DNA of 61,594 nucleotides from assembly GCA_030652035.1 (NCBI GenBank), contig JAUSBJ010000032.1:1-61594 (forward strand), in the 5' to 3' direction. The notes under the pieces were generated by a model, which did no database searches, was not told the DNA's origin, and saw only the letters and a list, made by a program, of their open reading frames with translations. Within the stretch, counting starts at the first letter, position 1. Every line of letters begins with the position of its first letter. The position numbers and the translations under genes were made by a program. Source of the stretch: Sulfurimicrobium sp. (GTDB lineage Bacteria > Pseudomonadota > Gammaproteobacteria > Burkholderiales > Sulfuricellaceae). This document shows, one piece after another, positions 9,253 to 18,045 of this stretch.

Positions 9253-9333
9253 TTTGCCGCGAAGGTCGCAAATTTTTGCAAAGGAAAGTCAAACCGACGT
9301 CCATCGCGTTACTTTGCGTCCTTTGCGGTTAAA
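9253..9333. repeat. Inverted pair of CCGCAAAGG-type repeats in the gyrA-serC spacer
   Basis: The left copy (9253-9272, reading TTTGCCGCGAAGGTCGCAAA) and the right copy (9312-9333, inverted, with CTTTGCGTCCTTTGCGG) match each other as inverted repeats with a few differences. This motif family (CCGCAAAGGACGCAAAG) is a recurrent intergenic repeat in proteobacteria. It fills nearly the whole gyrA-serC spacer. Confidence 0.7.
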
Positions 9334-9336
9334 TCA

Positions 9337-11907
9337 TCATTCTTCTCCCGGCTCGTCGCCGGCTTCTTCCTGTTCTTCCGATTCGACCACTTTCTGCAGG
9401 CCGGTCAGCTTCTCGCCCTTGTCCAGGTTGATCAGCGTCACGCCCTGGGTAGCACGGCCCATTTCTCGGATTTCGCGTACACGGGTGCGGATCAGCACGC
9501 CACCGGTGGTGATCAGCATCAGTTCGTCGCTTTCTTCCACCAGCGTGGCGGCAACCACCTTGCCGTTGCGCTCCGAGGTCTGGATCGCCATCATGCCCTG
9601 GGTGCCGCGGCCATGACGCGTGTACTCGGTGATCGGGGTGCGCTTGCCATAGCCATTTTCGGTGGCGGTCAGGACGGACTGGTTTTCGCTTTCGGCGACC
9701 AGCAGGGAAATGACCTTCTGGTCCTTTTGCAGGCGCATGCCGATCACGCCACGCGAATTGCGGCCAGTATCGCGCACGTCGCTTTCCTCGAAGCGCACCG
9801 CCTTGCCGCCGTCCGAGAACAGCATCACATCGTGCTGGCCGTCGGTAATGGCGACACCGATGAGGAAGTCGCTCTCGTCCAGATTGATGGCGATGATGCC
9901 GCGCTTCATCGGGCGCGAGAAACTGGTCAGCGGGGTCTTCTTGACGATGCCGCTGGAAGTGGCCATGAAGATGAAATGATTTTCGTCGAATTCCTTGACC
10001 GGCAGGATGGCGTTGATTTTCTCGCCTTCGTCCAGTTGCAGCAGGTTGACGATGGGCTTGCCGCGCGAGATGCGGCTACCCTGCGGCACTTCATAGACTT
10101 TGATCCAGTACACCCGGCCATGGTTGGAGAAGCACAGGATATAGTCGTGGGTATTGGCGACGAAGAGGTTGTCGATGAAATCCTCTTCCTTCATCGCTGT
10201 CGCCTGTTTGCCGCGTCCGCCACGTTTCTGTGCCTTGTAGTCGTCGAGCGGCTGGGATTTGATGTAGCCGGTATGCGAGAGCGTGACCACCACGTCTTCC
10301 GGCGTGATCAGGTCTTCCATGCTCAAGTCCTGGGCATGGGCGATGATCTCGCTACGGCGGCGGTCGCCGAACTGGGCTTTGACTGCATTCAGTTCGGTGA
10401 CGATGATTTCCGTGACCCGTTCCGGGCGTGCCAGGATGTCCAGCAGATCAGCGATCTTCAGCATCACGTCCCGGTATTCGCCGACGATCTTGTCCTGCTC
10501 CAGCCCGGTCAGGCGTTGCAGGCGCAGTTCCAGGATGGCCTGGGCCTGGGCTTCGGACAGGCGATAGCCTTGGGCGGAAAAGCCGAATTCCGGCGCCAGG
10601 TTTTCCGGGCGTGAGGCGTCGGCAGAGGCGCGCTGCAGCATTTCTTCCACCAGCGGCGAGCGCCAGGTGCGCTCCATCAGTCCCTGCTTGGCAATGGCCG
10701 GTGTGGCTGCGGCCTTGATCAGGGCAATGATTTCGTCCACGTTGGACAGCGCGACGGCCAGGCCTTCCAGGATGTGGCCGCGCTCGCGCGCCTTGCGCAG
10801 TTCGAACACGGTGCGGCGCGTGACCACTTCGCGGCGGTGGCGCAGGAAGGCGTCGAGCATCTGCTTCAAGTTCAGCAGGCGCGGCTGGCCGTCCACCAGG
10901 GCCACCATGTTCATGCCGAAGGTGTCCTGCATCTGGGTGTCTTTGTACAGCTGGTTCAGGATCACTTCCGGCACTTCGCCGCGTTTCAGCTCGATCACCA
11001 CGCGCATGCCGGACTTGTCCGACTCGTCGCGCAGATCGGAAATGCCCTCGATCTTCTTCTCGCGCACCAGTTCGCCGATCTTGATGCACAGATTGGCCTT
11101 GTTCACCTGGTAGGGCAGCTCGTCGACGATGATGGCCTGGCGCTCACCCTTGCCGATGTCCTCGAAGTGGCAGCGTGCGCGCATCACCACTCGACCGCGG
11201 CCGGTGCGGTAGCCTTCCTTGACGCCTACGGTGCCGTAGATGATGCCGGCGGTGGGGAAGTCCGGCGCGGGGACGATCTCGATCAGTTCTTCGATGCCGG
11301 TTTCAGGTTCGGCCAGCAGCTTGAGGCAGGCATCCACCACTTCGTCGAGATTGTGGGGCGGGATGTTGGTCGCCATGCCCACCGCGATGCCGGAAGAACC
11401 GTTGATCAGCAGGTTGGGGATCTTGGCTGGAAGCACCAGCGGTTCGAATTCCGAGCCGTCGTAGTTGGGGCCGAAATCGACGGTTTCCTTGTCGAGATCC
11501 GCCAGCAGCTCATGGGCGATTTTCGTCATGCGGATTTCGGTGTAACGCATCGCGGCGGCATTGTCGCCGTCCACCGAGCCGAAGTTGCCTTGGCCGTCTA
11601 CCAGCGGGTAGCGCAGTGAGAAAGGCTGCGCCATGCGCACGATGGTGTCGTATACCGCGGTGTCGCCGTGGGGGTGGTATTTACCGATGACGTCGCCGAC
11701 GATACGCGCCGACTTCTTGTATGCCTTATTCCAGTCGTTGGATAGTTCGTGCATGGAGAAAAGCGCACGACGATGCACCGGTTTCAGTCCGTCGCGTACG
11801 TCCGGCAGGGCGCGTCCCACGATCACGCTCATGGCGTAATCGAGGTAGGAACGGCGCATCTCTTCTTCAAGGCTGACCGGGATTGTTTCTTTGGCGAATT
11901 GATCCAT
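9337..11907 (-). CDS. gyrA: DNA gyrase subunit A
   Basis: An 856-aa type IIA topoisomerase subunit that, with GyrB, introduces negative supercoils. The catalytic tyrosine is in [10 protein letters not shown]. The quinolone-determining region reads [15 protein letters not shown], so the residue equivalent to E. coli Ser83 is Thr and Asp87 is kept; Thr is a natural variant in several groups. The GyrA box, needed for DNA wrapping, is QKRGGRGK. Six C-terminal beta-pinwheel repeats follow, ending in an acidic tail. It is the first gene of the minus-strand operon running to tyrA. Confidence 0.97.
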   Translation of the reverse strand: MDQFAKETIPVSLEEEMRRSYLDYAMSVIVGRALPDVRDGLKPVHRRALFSMHELSNDWNKAYKKSARIVGDVIGKYHPHGDTAVYDTIVRMAQPFSLRYPLVDGQGNFGSVDGDNAAAMRYTEIRMTKIAHELLADLDKETVDFGPNYDGSEFEPLVLPAKIPNLLINGSSGIAVGMATNIPPHNLDEVVDACLKLLAEPETGIEELIEIVPAPDFPTAGIIYGTVGVKEGYRTGRGRVVMRARCHFEDIGKGERQAIIVDELPYQVNKANLCIKIGELVREKKIEGISDLRDESDKSGMRVVIELKRGEVPEVILNQLYKDTQMQDTFGMNMVALVDGQPRLLNLKQMLDAFLRHRREVVTRRTVFELRKARERGHILEGLAVALSNVDEIIALIKAAATPAIAKQGLMERTWRSPLVEEMLQRASADASRPENLAPEFGFSAQGYRLSEAQAQAILELRLQRLTGLEQDKIVGEYRDVMLKIADLLDILARPERVTEIIVTELNAVKAQFGDRRRSEIIAHAQDLSMEDLITPEDVVVTLSHTGYIKSQPLDDYKAQKRGGRGKQATAMKEEDFIDNLFVANTHDYILCFSNHGRVYWIKVYEVPQGSRISRGKPIVNLLQLDEGEKINAILPVKEFDENHFIFMATSSGIVKKTPLTSFSRPMKRGIIAINLDESDFLIGVAITDGQHDVMLFSDGGKAVRFEESDVRDTGRNSRGVIGMRLQKDQKVISLLVAESENQSVLTATENGYGKRTPITEYTRHGRGTQGMMAIQTSERNGKVVAATLVEESDELMLITTGGVLIRTRVREIREMGRATQGVTLINLDKGEKLTGLQKVVESEEQEEAGDEPGEE

Positions 11908-12013
11908 AAATTTTAAGTGTTTGCTCTATCAGACGGCAGAATTTGAACTCGCGATATTAGCACGCGAGGATGTTTCAGGCCATAATTCAACGCCCTTCAT
12001 GCATGGATAACGA

Positions 12014-13078
12014 ATGATGACTGCGCCCTGGCGCGTGATAGACACGGGTTTGCGCCCTGCTGCGGAAAATATTGCCCTCAACCGGGCGTTGCTTGATGCA
12101 CGGCAGGCAGGCGAGTGCCCCTCCACCCTGCGTTTTCTGCAATTCATGCCTTCCGCCTTGCTGGGTTTTCATCAAAGCGCAGAGCAGGAACTCGATCTGG
12201 ATTATTGCCGCGCGCATGGCGTCACGGTGCAGCGGCGCATCACCGGCGGTGGGGCGATCTATTTCGATGAGACCCAGATTGGCTGGGAGTTGTATCTGCA
12301 CAAGCGCGATCTCGGCACGGCGGACATGACCGCCATTGCGCGCCGCATCTGCGAGGCGGCCGCCCGCGGCATCAGTGCTCTGGGGGTGGACGCGCGCTAC
12401 CGCCCGCGTAACGACATCGAAGTGGATGGAAAGAAGATTTCCGGCACCGGTGGCGTGTTCGAGGGCGATGCGCTGATGTACCAGGGGACGCTGCTGGTCG
12501 AGTTCGACGTGGAAAAAATGCTGCGCGTGCTGCGCATCCCCGCAGAAAAGCTTTCCGATAAGGCCATTGCCTCGGCCCGTGAGCGGGTGGCAAATCTGGC
12601 GGACTTGCTGGGTTTTGTGCCGCCGCTGGAGCGCGTCAAAGCAGCTTTATCCGAGGCTTTGGGTTCGGAATTCGGCGTGCATTTCGCCGAGGGCGGACTG
12701 TTGCCGCAGGAGCAGGTGCGCTTCCGGAATGCGCTGGCCGAGATCGATGCGCCGCAGTGGCTTGATCAAGTGGCGAGGCCGGTGGCTGACATGCCGATTG
12801 TGGAAGCGGTGCGGAAATTCCCAGGCGGCATGCTGCGCGTCTCCCTGGCTTATGACGCCACGCGGCGACGCATTGCCCAGGCATGGTTCAGCGGCGATTT
12901 TTTCATCAGTCCGCGGCGTACGGTGGCTGATCTGGAAGCAGCGCTACGCAATACACCGGTCGATCAGGCAGAGAAAAATGTGCGCGCCTTTTTCTCTGCA
13001 CATGCAGTAGACATGCTCCTGCTTGTGCCGGACGATTTTGTGGCAGTCATCCAGGAGGCGCTGGCGGGTGCGGATTGA
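12014..13078 (+). CDS. lplA: Lipoate-protein ligase-like protein (LplA/sLpl type)
   Basis: A 354-aa BPL/LplA-fold protein. The lipoate/biotin ligase core is visible in VQRRITGGGAIYFDE (the RRxxGGG lipoate-adenylate motif), RPRNDIEVDGKKISGTGG with the catalytic Lys region, and MYQGTLLVEFD. The C-terminal ~130 residues form an accessory region as in two-domain ligases. It is followed directly by a flavoprotein gene and a radical-SAM gene. That set matches the sLpl-LipS-LipT lipoate assembly clusters of sHdr-type sulfur oxidisers, in which the ligase attaches octanoate to the lipoate-binding protein before sulfur insertion. The downstream GTG start overlaps its stop by 11 bp. Confidence 0.85.
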   Translation: MMTAPWRVIDTGLRPAAENIALNRALLDARQAGECPSTLRFLQFMPSALLGFHQSAEQELDLDYCRAHGVTVQRRITGGGAIYFDETQIGWELYLHKRDLGTADMTAIARRICEAAARGISALGVDARYRPRNDIEVDGKKISGTGGVFEGDALMYQGTLLVEFDVEKMLRVLRIPAEKLSDKAIASARERVANLADLLGFVPPLERVKAALSEALGSEFGVHFAEGGLLPQEQVRFRNALAEIDAPQWLDQVARPVADMPIVEAVRKFPGGMLRVSLAYDATRRRIAQAWFSGDFFISPRRTVADLEAALRNTPVDQAEKNVRAFFSAHAVDMLLLVPDDFVAVIQEALAGAD

Positions 13079-14114
13079 AACCGATGTGCTGGTGATTGGA
13101 CTCGGTCCGGCAGGCGGGGCGGCCGCCCTGGCTGCGGCCCGTGGCGGGGTTTCAGTGCTGGCCGTCGAGCGCAAAAAGGCAATCGGCGTGCCGGTGCAGT
13201 GCGCCGAATGGATTCCGCTTGCGCTGGGCCGTCATGCCCAGGCGCCTGGCGTGCTGGTGCAGGCAATCAGCGGCATGGAGAGTGTGTTGCCTTCCGGGGT
13301 GGTGGTGAAAACCCATGCGCCCGGCCTGATGGTCAACCGCGCTGCCTTTGATCAGGCGTTGGCGCATGCCGCAACCGAGGCGGGGGCGAAATTGGAATTG
13401 GGCTGCACCTTGCGGCAACTTGATGCTGCGCAGCGGCTAGCCTGGTTAGAGTCGCCACAGGGGTCGATGGAGTGCCGTTACAAGCTGCTGATCGCCGCTG
13501 ATGGCCCTGATTCCAGTGTGGCAAAGCTGCTGGGGCTGCCGCGCCAGCCGGTGGCGCATGCACGGCAATATAGCGTATCGCTCAGGCAGCCGCTTGACGA
13601 AACACGGGTCTGGCTCTCTGATCAATATCCCGGGGGTTATGCCTGGCTTTTCCCCAAGGGCGGGGTCGCGAACCTGGGGGTCGGGATGGACAAATCCCTG
13701 GCGCCGGACCTGAAAACGCCGCTCGACCGGCTTCATCAAAGACTGGTCGCAGAGGGTGTAGTGGGTCAGGAGATTCATGGTCGCACCGGTGGCGCGATTC
13801 CGGTGGGTGGTTTGCGGCCCGGGCTGACAGTCGGCCATGTGATGCTGGTGGGCGATGCGGGCGGTTTTACGCATCCCATTACCGGCGCCGGGATTGATGC
13901 CGCGGTGAGTAGTGGAGAACGCGCCGGGCAGGCTGCCGTTGCCTGGCTGAACGGCAAGGGAAATGCGTTGCTGGAATTCGAGAGCGATATGAGAGATCAG
14001 TTTGAATCGTCTTTGCAGCGGGCTGTGAAACGGCGCTCCATGTTAAGCCTCGCCGCCCAGGACGACTTGGCGTTGCGCAAAGGCTGGGTGGCATTTCCGG
14101 AATATTTTCTTTGA
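13068..14114 (+). CDS. Geranylgeranyl-reductase-family FAD oxidoreductase (LipT-like)
   Basis: A 348-aa flavoprotein. The N-terminal FAD motif is DVLVIGLGPAGGAAALAAARGG, a second signature is LLIAADGPDSSV, and the C-terminal GDAGGFTHPITGAGIDAAV is typical of geranylgeranyl-reductase-like proteins. The start chosen is GTG 13068, with AGGAGG at 13053-13058; a longer ATG start at 13023 lies well inside lplA. The tight overlap with lplA and closeness to the radical-SAM gene suggest it is the flavoprotein (LipT) proposed to supply electrons for lipoyl sulfur insertion. That role is inferred from context. Archaeal-type lipid reduction is the general family activity and is unlikely here. Confidence 0.75.
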   Translation: MRIETDVLVIGLGPAGGAAALAAARGGVSVLAVERKKAIGVPVQCAEWIPLALGRHAQAPGVLVQAISGMESVLPSGVVVKTHAPGLMVNRAAFDQALAHAATEAGAKLELGCTLRQLDAAQRLAWLESPQGSMECRYKLLIAADGPDSSVAKLLGLPRQPVAHARQYSVSLRQPLDETRVWLSDQYPGGYAWLFPKGGVANLGVGMDKSLAPDLKTPLDRLHQRLVAEGVVGQEIHGRTGGAIPVGGLRPGLTVGHVMLVGDAGGFTHPITGAGIDAAVSSGERAGQAAVAWLNGKGNALLEFESDMRDQFESSLQRAVKRRSMLSLAAQDDLALRKGWVAFPEYFL

Positions 14115-14127
14115 AGAGGTGGTTTGA

Positions 14128-15174
14128 ATGAGCGAGCTGCGCTCCCCCGAATACGTACAGTTAAGCACGGCGGCAGCCATCACACTCGGTCTTGTTCCGG
14201 GCAAGATGTATCGCACCGAATGCACGCATTGTCTGAACCTGCTCGTGACCTACCCGGAAGGCTGCCGCGCCAATTGCGCCTATTGCGGACTGGCGCGGCA
14301 CCGGGAAGAGGGGCGCGACTACGCCGAGCGCAATTTCATTCGGGTGGATTGGCCAACACTTTCCTATGATGAAGTGATTGCGCGGGTCAAGGCGGGTGAA
14401 GATAAAGGGCAGTTCCAGCGCATGTGCATTTCCATGATCACGCATCCGGATTCCGATGAAGATACCCGTATTTTGCTGAAGAAATGGGTGCATGAGCTGC
14501 CTCATATCCCGGTTTCCATCCTTTCCAATCCGACGACCATGGAGAAATCGGATCTGCTTCAATTGAAGGAACTGGGCGCGGATATTTTTACCATTGCACT
14601 CGATGCCGTCACCCCGGAAATATTTGAGCGCACACGCGGGAAGACAGTGGATAGCCCGCATCGCTGGGATAGATACTGGCAGGCGATCGAATGGGCTGCG
14701 GAAGTGTTCGGGCCAGAAAGATTTGGCGTCCACCTCATTAGCGGCATGGGCGAAACCGAGCGGGAAATGCTCGCGATCTGCCAGAGAATTCGCGACCTGG
14801 GCGGGCACAACCACCTGTTTGCCTTCTTTCCGGAGCGCGGGTCGCTGATGGAAGACTGGCCTGCTTGCGATATGGCGCAATGGCGGCGGGTGCAACTGGC
14901 GCGCTATATCATTGACTACGGTGGCGGTAATGTCAGCCAGATGCACTTTGACGAGCATGGCTGCCTGACGGATTTTGGCCTGCCGCAAGCCGACGTGGAG
15001 CACTTGCTTCAGTCCGGCACGCCTTTCCGCACCTCCGGTTGTCCCGGCACGGAAGAGGATGTTTCAGCCTGCAACCGTCCCTATGGAGATTCGAAACCTT
15101 CGGACATTCTTTCGTATCCTTTTAAGCTGGATGCCGATGATCTCATTTTGGTGAGGCAGCAAATTCAGGAATGA
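14128..15174 (+). CDS. LipS-type radical SAM lipoyl sulfur-insertion protein
   Basis: A 348-aa radical-SAM protein. The SAM cluster motif is GCRANCAYCGL (CxxxCxxC). An extra N-terminal pair (TECTHC) and a C-terminal SGCPGTEEDVSACNRPYGD supply further cysteines for an auxiliary cluster. YRTECTHCLNLLVTYPEGC and the C-terminal segment match the split lipoyl synthases LipS1/LipS2, which insert sulfur into octanoyl groups. Those work as a pair, and only one is present here, so its partner must be elsewhere or the protein acts differently. A biotin-synthase-like role cannot be excluded. The gene lies 13 bp after the flavoprotein gene and closes the cluster. Confidence 0.75.
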   Translation: MSELRSPEYVQLSTAAAITLGLVPGKMYRTECTHCLNLLVTYPEGCRANCAYCGLARHREEGRDYAERNFIRVDWPTLSYDEVIARVKAGEDKGQFQRMCISMITHPDSDEDTRILLKKWVHELPHIPVSILSNPTTMEKSDLLQLKELGADIFTIALDAVTPEIFERTRGKTVDSPHRWDRYWQAIEWAAEVFGPERFGVHLISGMGETEREMLAICQRIRDLGGHNHLFAFFPERGSLMEDWPACDMAQWRRVQLARYIIDYGGGNVSQMHFDEHGCLTDFGLPQADVEHLLQSGTPFRTSGCPGTEEDVSACNRPYGDSKPSDILSYPFKLDADDLILVRQQIQE

Positions 15175-15352
15175 GCTGTAATTCTGCGTTGTTGTATGGA
15201 AGCAACAGTTGATTTGAAAGCAGCGTGAGCAGGCTTGCCCCGTTAGCATTTTTATGTAACATTGACCCAACAAAAAAAGAGTTATAAAGCTGAAACAGAA
15301 ACCGTTGCACAGCATAAACAATAAACTTTTCTCATTTAGAGGGGATGACAGC

Positions 15353-16717
15353 ATGAAATTGAAAAAAATTGTGGGCGTTCTGGCCGCTATCGGTATTGCA
15401 GCACCAGGCGTTGCCATGGCAACCAACGGCATGATGATGGAAGGCTACGGCCCGATTGCTACCGGTATGGGTGGCGCATCCATGGCTTATGATAACGGCG
15501 CAGCAGGCATGGCGAATAATCCGGCTACCATCGGACTGATGGCTAATGGAACGAGCCGTCTGGATCTGGCGGTGGGCGGCCTGCATCCCGATGTAAATTC
15601 CAAGATGACCGGCATGCCGGATGCCAAGTCGGGTGGTGACGCCTATTACATGCCAGCAGTTGGCTGGATAAAGAAAAACGGTGCACTTGCTTATGGTATT
15701 GGCGTGTTTGCACAGGGTGGCATGGGTACCGAATATTCGGCAACGGATTGGGTAAGTGCAGGCTCAGGTAAAACCAGCCGTTCCGAATTGGGTGTGGGAA
15801 ACCTGATTGTTCCCATCTCTTATGATGTGACGCCTGACCTGAACATCGGTGGTTCCATTGATTTCGTATGGGCAGGTCTTGATCTGCAAATGGCGATGTC
15901 GGCTCCTCAGATGTTGGGCTTGGCCATGGGCGGTAATTTGAGTGCAACGGGCGCGGCTTCTGCTGGCCTTCTGCCATTTGTAGGCGGCCCTGCATCGAAT
16001 GTCGGATATTTCGATTTTTCAAATAGCAACGATTTCTCCGGCAAGGCACATTCCACTGGATGGGCGGGAAAATTGGGTGCGACATACAAAGTTAACAAAC
16101 AATTGACCCTTGGTGCGACTTACCACTCACAAACAAATCTGGGTGATATGGAAGCGGATGGCGCCAAAATGTCGATGATTGACGCAACGGGCGTAAACCC
16201 AACAGCGACTTTGAGCGGCAAGGTTAAAATTGTTGACTTCCAGTGGCCGGAAACATACGGTATTGGCCTGGCTTACCAAGCAAACGACAAGCTGATGGTG
16301 GTTGCGGACTATAAGCGCATTGGTTGGGCAAATGTAATGAAGAACTTCCACATGGTGTTCACCAGTGCGGACTTGGGTGGCCTTGCGCTAGACATGAAAC
16401 TGCCGCAGGAATGGAAAGATCAGGACGTATACCAGTTGGGTGTGGCATACAAGGCAACGGATGCGCTGACTCTGCGTGCCGGTGTGAATATTGCCAACAA
16501 CCCAATACCTGATTCCTATGTGAATCCACTGTTCCCGGCTACAATCAAGGATCATTACACCTTGGGTGCAGGCTATGTTTTCAACAAGATGTCTGAGGTG
16601 AATGCTTCCTATGTCTATGCGCCAAATGTATCCGTGACTGCACCCGCAACTTCGGGTGGCTACAGGATCGATCACAGCCAAAGCAATTGGCAGCTGATGT
16701 ACAGCCACCGCTTCTAA
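15353..16717 (+). CDS. OmpP1/FadL-family outer membrane transporter (copy 1)
   Basis: A 454-aa beta-barrel. A signal peptide (MKLKKIVGVLAAIGIAAPG, cleaved near AMA) precedes the family's N-terminal hatch region: TNGMMMEGYGPIATGMGGAS and GMANNPATIGLM. It ends with aromatic residues (YSHRF), as barrel proteins do. The start is ATG 15353 behind GAGGGG; the longer frame upstream has no support. FadL proteins carry hydrophobic molecules across the outer membrane. Paralogues are common in sulfur oxidisers and hydrocarbon degraders, and the substrate is unknown. It is closely similar to the second copy at 18046, for example in NDFSGKAHSTGWAGKLG. Confidence 0.88.
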   Translation: MKLKKIVGVLAAIGIAAPGVAMATNGMMMEGYGPIATGMGGASMAYDNGAAGMANNPATIGLMANGTSRLDLAVGGLHPDVNSKMTGMPDAKSGGDAYYMPAVGWIKKNGALAYGIGVFAQGGMGTEYSATDWVSAGSGKTSRSELGVGNLIVPISYDVTPDLNIGGSIDFVWAGLDLQMAMSAPQMLGLAMGGNLSATGAASAGLLPFVGGPASNVGYFDFSNSNDFSGKAHSTGWAGKLGATYKVNKQLTLGATYHSQTNLGDMEADGAKMSMIDATGVNPTATLSGKVKIVDFQWPETYGIGLAYQANDKLMVVADYKRIGWANVMKNFHMVFTSADLGGLALDMKLPQEWKDQDVYQLGVAYKATDALTLRAGVNIANNPIPDSYVNPLFPATIKDHYTLGAGYVFNKMSEVNASYVYAPNVSVTAPATSGGYRIDHSQSNWQLMYSHRF

Positions 16718-16825
16718 GCGCAGACTGAACACCTTGTTGTGTTGAACTGAATGGGCTGAGCAGTTACACTGTTTCAGCCCTTTTCATTTGTGGCGATTAA
16801 ATAGAACAAACATGGAGAAATAAAC

Positions 16826-17716
16826 ATGAAAAAAATATTAGGGGCTTTTTTGTTGGCTGTGTGGACGCCACTTGCGTTCGCGATTACGCCTTATATTTCC
16901 GGCGATAAAGTGACGGGCGGCGATGTGAATGCCGTGATGGGCCAAGTCGAGAAAAAATTGGCTGCAGACGGCTTTAGCGTGGTGGGAAAGTACTCTCCCA
17001 AGGGTGTGAACACGCATGGCGTGGTTGTGGTGACCGATAAAGGTATTCTGGATGCGATTCATAGTGTTGGTGGTGCAAGCATTGTGGGTGCGGGCATTCG
17101 CGTAGCAGTGAAAGCGGATGGTTCGGTGAGCTATCAGAATCCGGATTACTGGTATCGCGCTATTTTCCGCAAGCAGTTCAGTTCCGCTGAATCCGCCGTG
17201 AAAGCAGTGCAGGCAAAACTGCAAAAGTCCCTAGGTGCGGGTAAAGGCTTTGGAGGCGACGAATCTGCAGGCGACCTTCCCAGCTATCGCTATATGATCG
17301 GCATGGAGCGTTTCGAGTCTGACAAGAATGAACTTAAATCTCACGGCAGCTTTGAAGCTGCTGTAAAAACCATTCAGGACAATCTGGCAGCAGGTAAGAA
17401 CAAGACTTCCAAGGTGTATGAAGTCATTTTGGCCGACAAGAAAATTGCAGTATTCGGCGTTGCCATGAATGACCCTAAGACCGGCGAAGGCGTGTGGCTG
17501 AACAAGATTGGTACCGACAATATGGCTGCGATGCCATACGAGATCTACGTGGTTGGCGGCAAGGTGAGTGCCTTGTACGGTCGCTACCGTATCGCGCTGG
17601 GCTGGCCAACGCTTGGCATGGGTACTTTCATGAAAATCAGCGATTCTCCAGATGAAATTCTGGAAACCCTGACAGGCGTTGCTGGCGGTACGTTTGAAAA
17701 ATCCAGCGCCTTCTGA
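16826..17716 (+). CDS. Secreted protein of unknown function
   Basis: A 296-aa protein with a clear signal peptide (MKKILGAFLLAVWTPLAFA). I do not recognise its family with confidence. The mature N-terminus (VEKKLAADGFSVVGKYSPKG) faintly recalls DUF302-like domains, and two similar halves (residues ~25-130 and ~135-230) may represent an internal duplication. There is no lipobox, no transmembrane helix after the signal and no cysteine. It sits between two FadL paralogues and ends at a strong terminator, so it probably works with the first porin in the periplasm. Confidence 0.65.
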   Translation: MKKILGAFLLAVWTPLAFAITPYISGDKVTGGDVNAVMGQVEKKLAADGFSVVGKYSPKGVNTHGVVVVTDKGILDAIHSVGGASIVGAGIRVAVKADGSVSYQNPDYWYRAIFRKQFSSAESAVKAVQAKLQKSLGAGKGFGGDESAGDLPSYRYMIGMERFESDKNELKSHGSFEAAVKTIQDNLAAGKNKTSKVYEVILADKKIAVFGVAMNDPKTGEGVWLNKIGTDNMAAMPYEIYVVGGKVSALYGRYRIALGWPTLGMGTFMKISDSPDEILETLTGVAGGTFEKSSAF

Positions 17717-17756
17717 GTTTGAATTCTTAATTGTAGGCTTATGGTAATGAAAAAAT

Positions 17757-17780
17757 CCCCGCGCGAGCGGGGTTTTTTTT
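17757..17780 (+). terminator. Rho-independent terminator after the secreted-protein gene
   Basis: A perfect 6-bp GC stem (CCCCGC, loop GCGA, GCGGGG) is followed by eight T residues, 40 bp after the stop. The 16-nt stem-loop is identical to one at 18001-18016. Confidence 0.92.
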
Positions 17781-17852
17781 GTGTTTAAAAAACAATATTC
17801 AAGGGCTTAAAATCAAAATTTTGTCACTACACTCCGCCATGTAGCCTCATTG

Positions 17853-17882
17853 TTTGATCTGGCCGGGTTCATGAAGATCAAA
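17853..17882. promoter_or_regulatory. Inverted repeat upstream of fadL copy 2, possible operator
   Basis: TTTGATCT (17853-17860) and AGATCAAA (17875-17882) form a perfect 8-bp inverted repeat with a 14-bp gap, just upstream of a candidate promoter. It could bind a dimeric regulator. No binding protein can be named. Confidence 0.35.
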
Positions 17883-17892
17883 AATTATCCGT

Positions 17893-17921
17893 TTGACATT
17901 CTGGAAATCCTGCAGCTTATT
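17893..17921 (+). promoter_or_regulatory. Candidate sigma-70 promoter for fadL copy 2
   Basis: TTGACA (17893-17898) is followed after 17 bp by CTTATT (17916-17921), with TATTTT two bases further on as an alternative -10. Transcripts from here would carry a leader of about 115 nt containing the terminator-like hairpin at 18001-18023. Confidence 0.45.
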
Positions 17922-18000
17922 TTAGGTAGTGTTTATGAGCATTCAAGCGTATTCTAATGTTTCATAATCTTGCCGCGGCGAGATTAGGGTGTGTTCCAAA

Positions 18001-18023
18001 CCCCGCGCGAGCGGGGTTTTTTT
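18001..18023 (+). terminator. Terminator hairpin inside the fadL copy 2 leader, possible attenuator
   Basis: The 16-nt stem-loop is identical to that at 17757 and is followed by seven T residues. It ends only 22 bp before the ATG at 18046 and lies downstream of the best promoter candidate. It either attenuates the downstream gene or is a duplicated terminator that gene expression must pass. Confidence 0.7.
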
Positions 18024-18045
18024 ATACATAAATAAAGAGGTTGGT

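Noticed and set aside
8057..9616. 519-aa open frame on the plus strand opposite pheA, serC and gyrA
   Set aside because: It is antisense to well-recognised genes, has no family resemblance and reflects GC-rich codon use on the other strand.
9613..11619. Plus-strand frames of 281-333 aa opposite gyrA
   Set aside because: Shadow frames of gyrA with no motif or ribosome-binding site.
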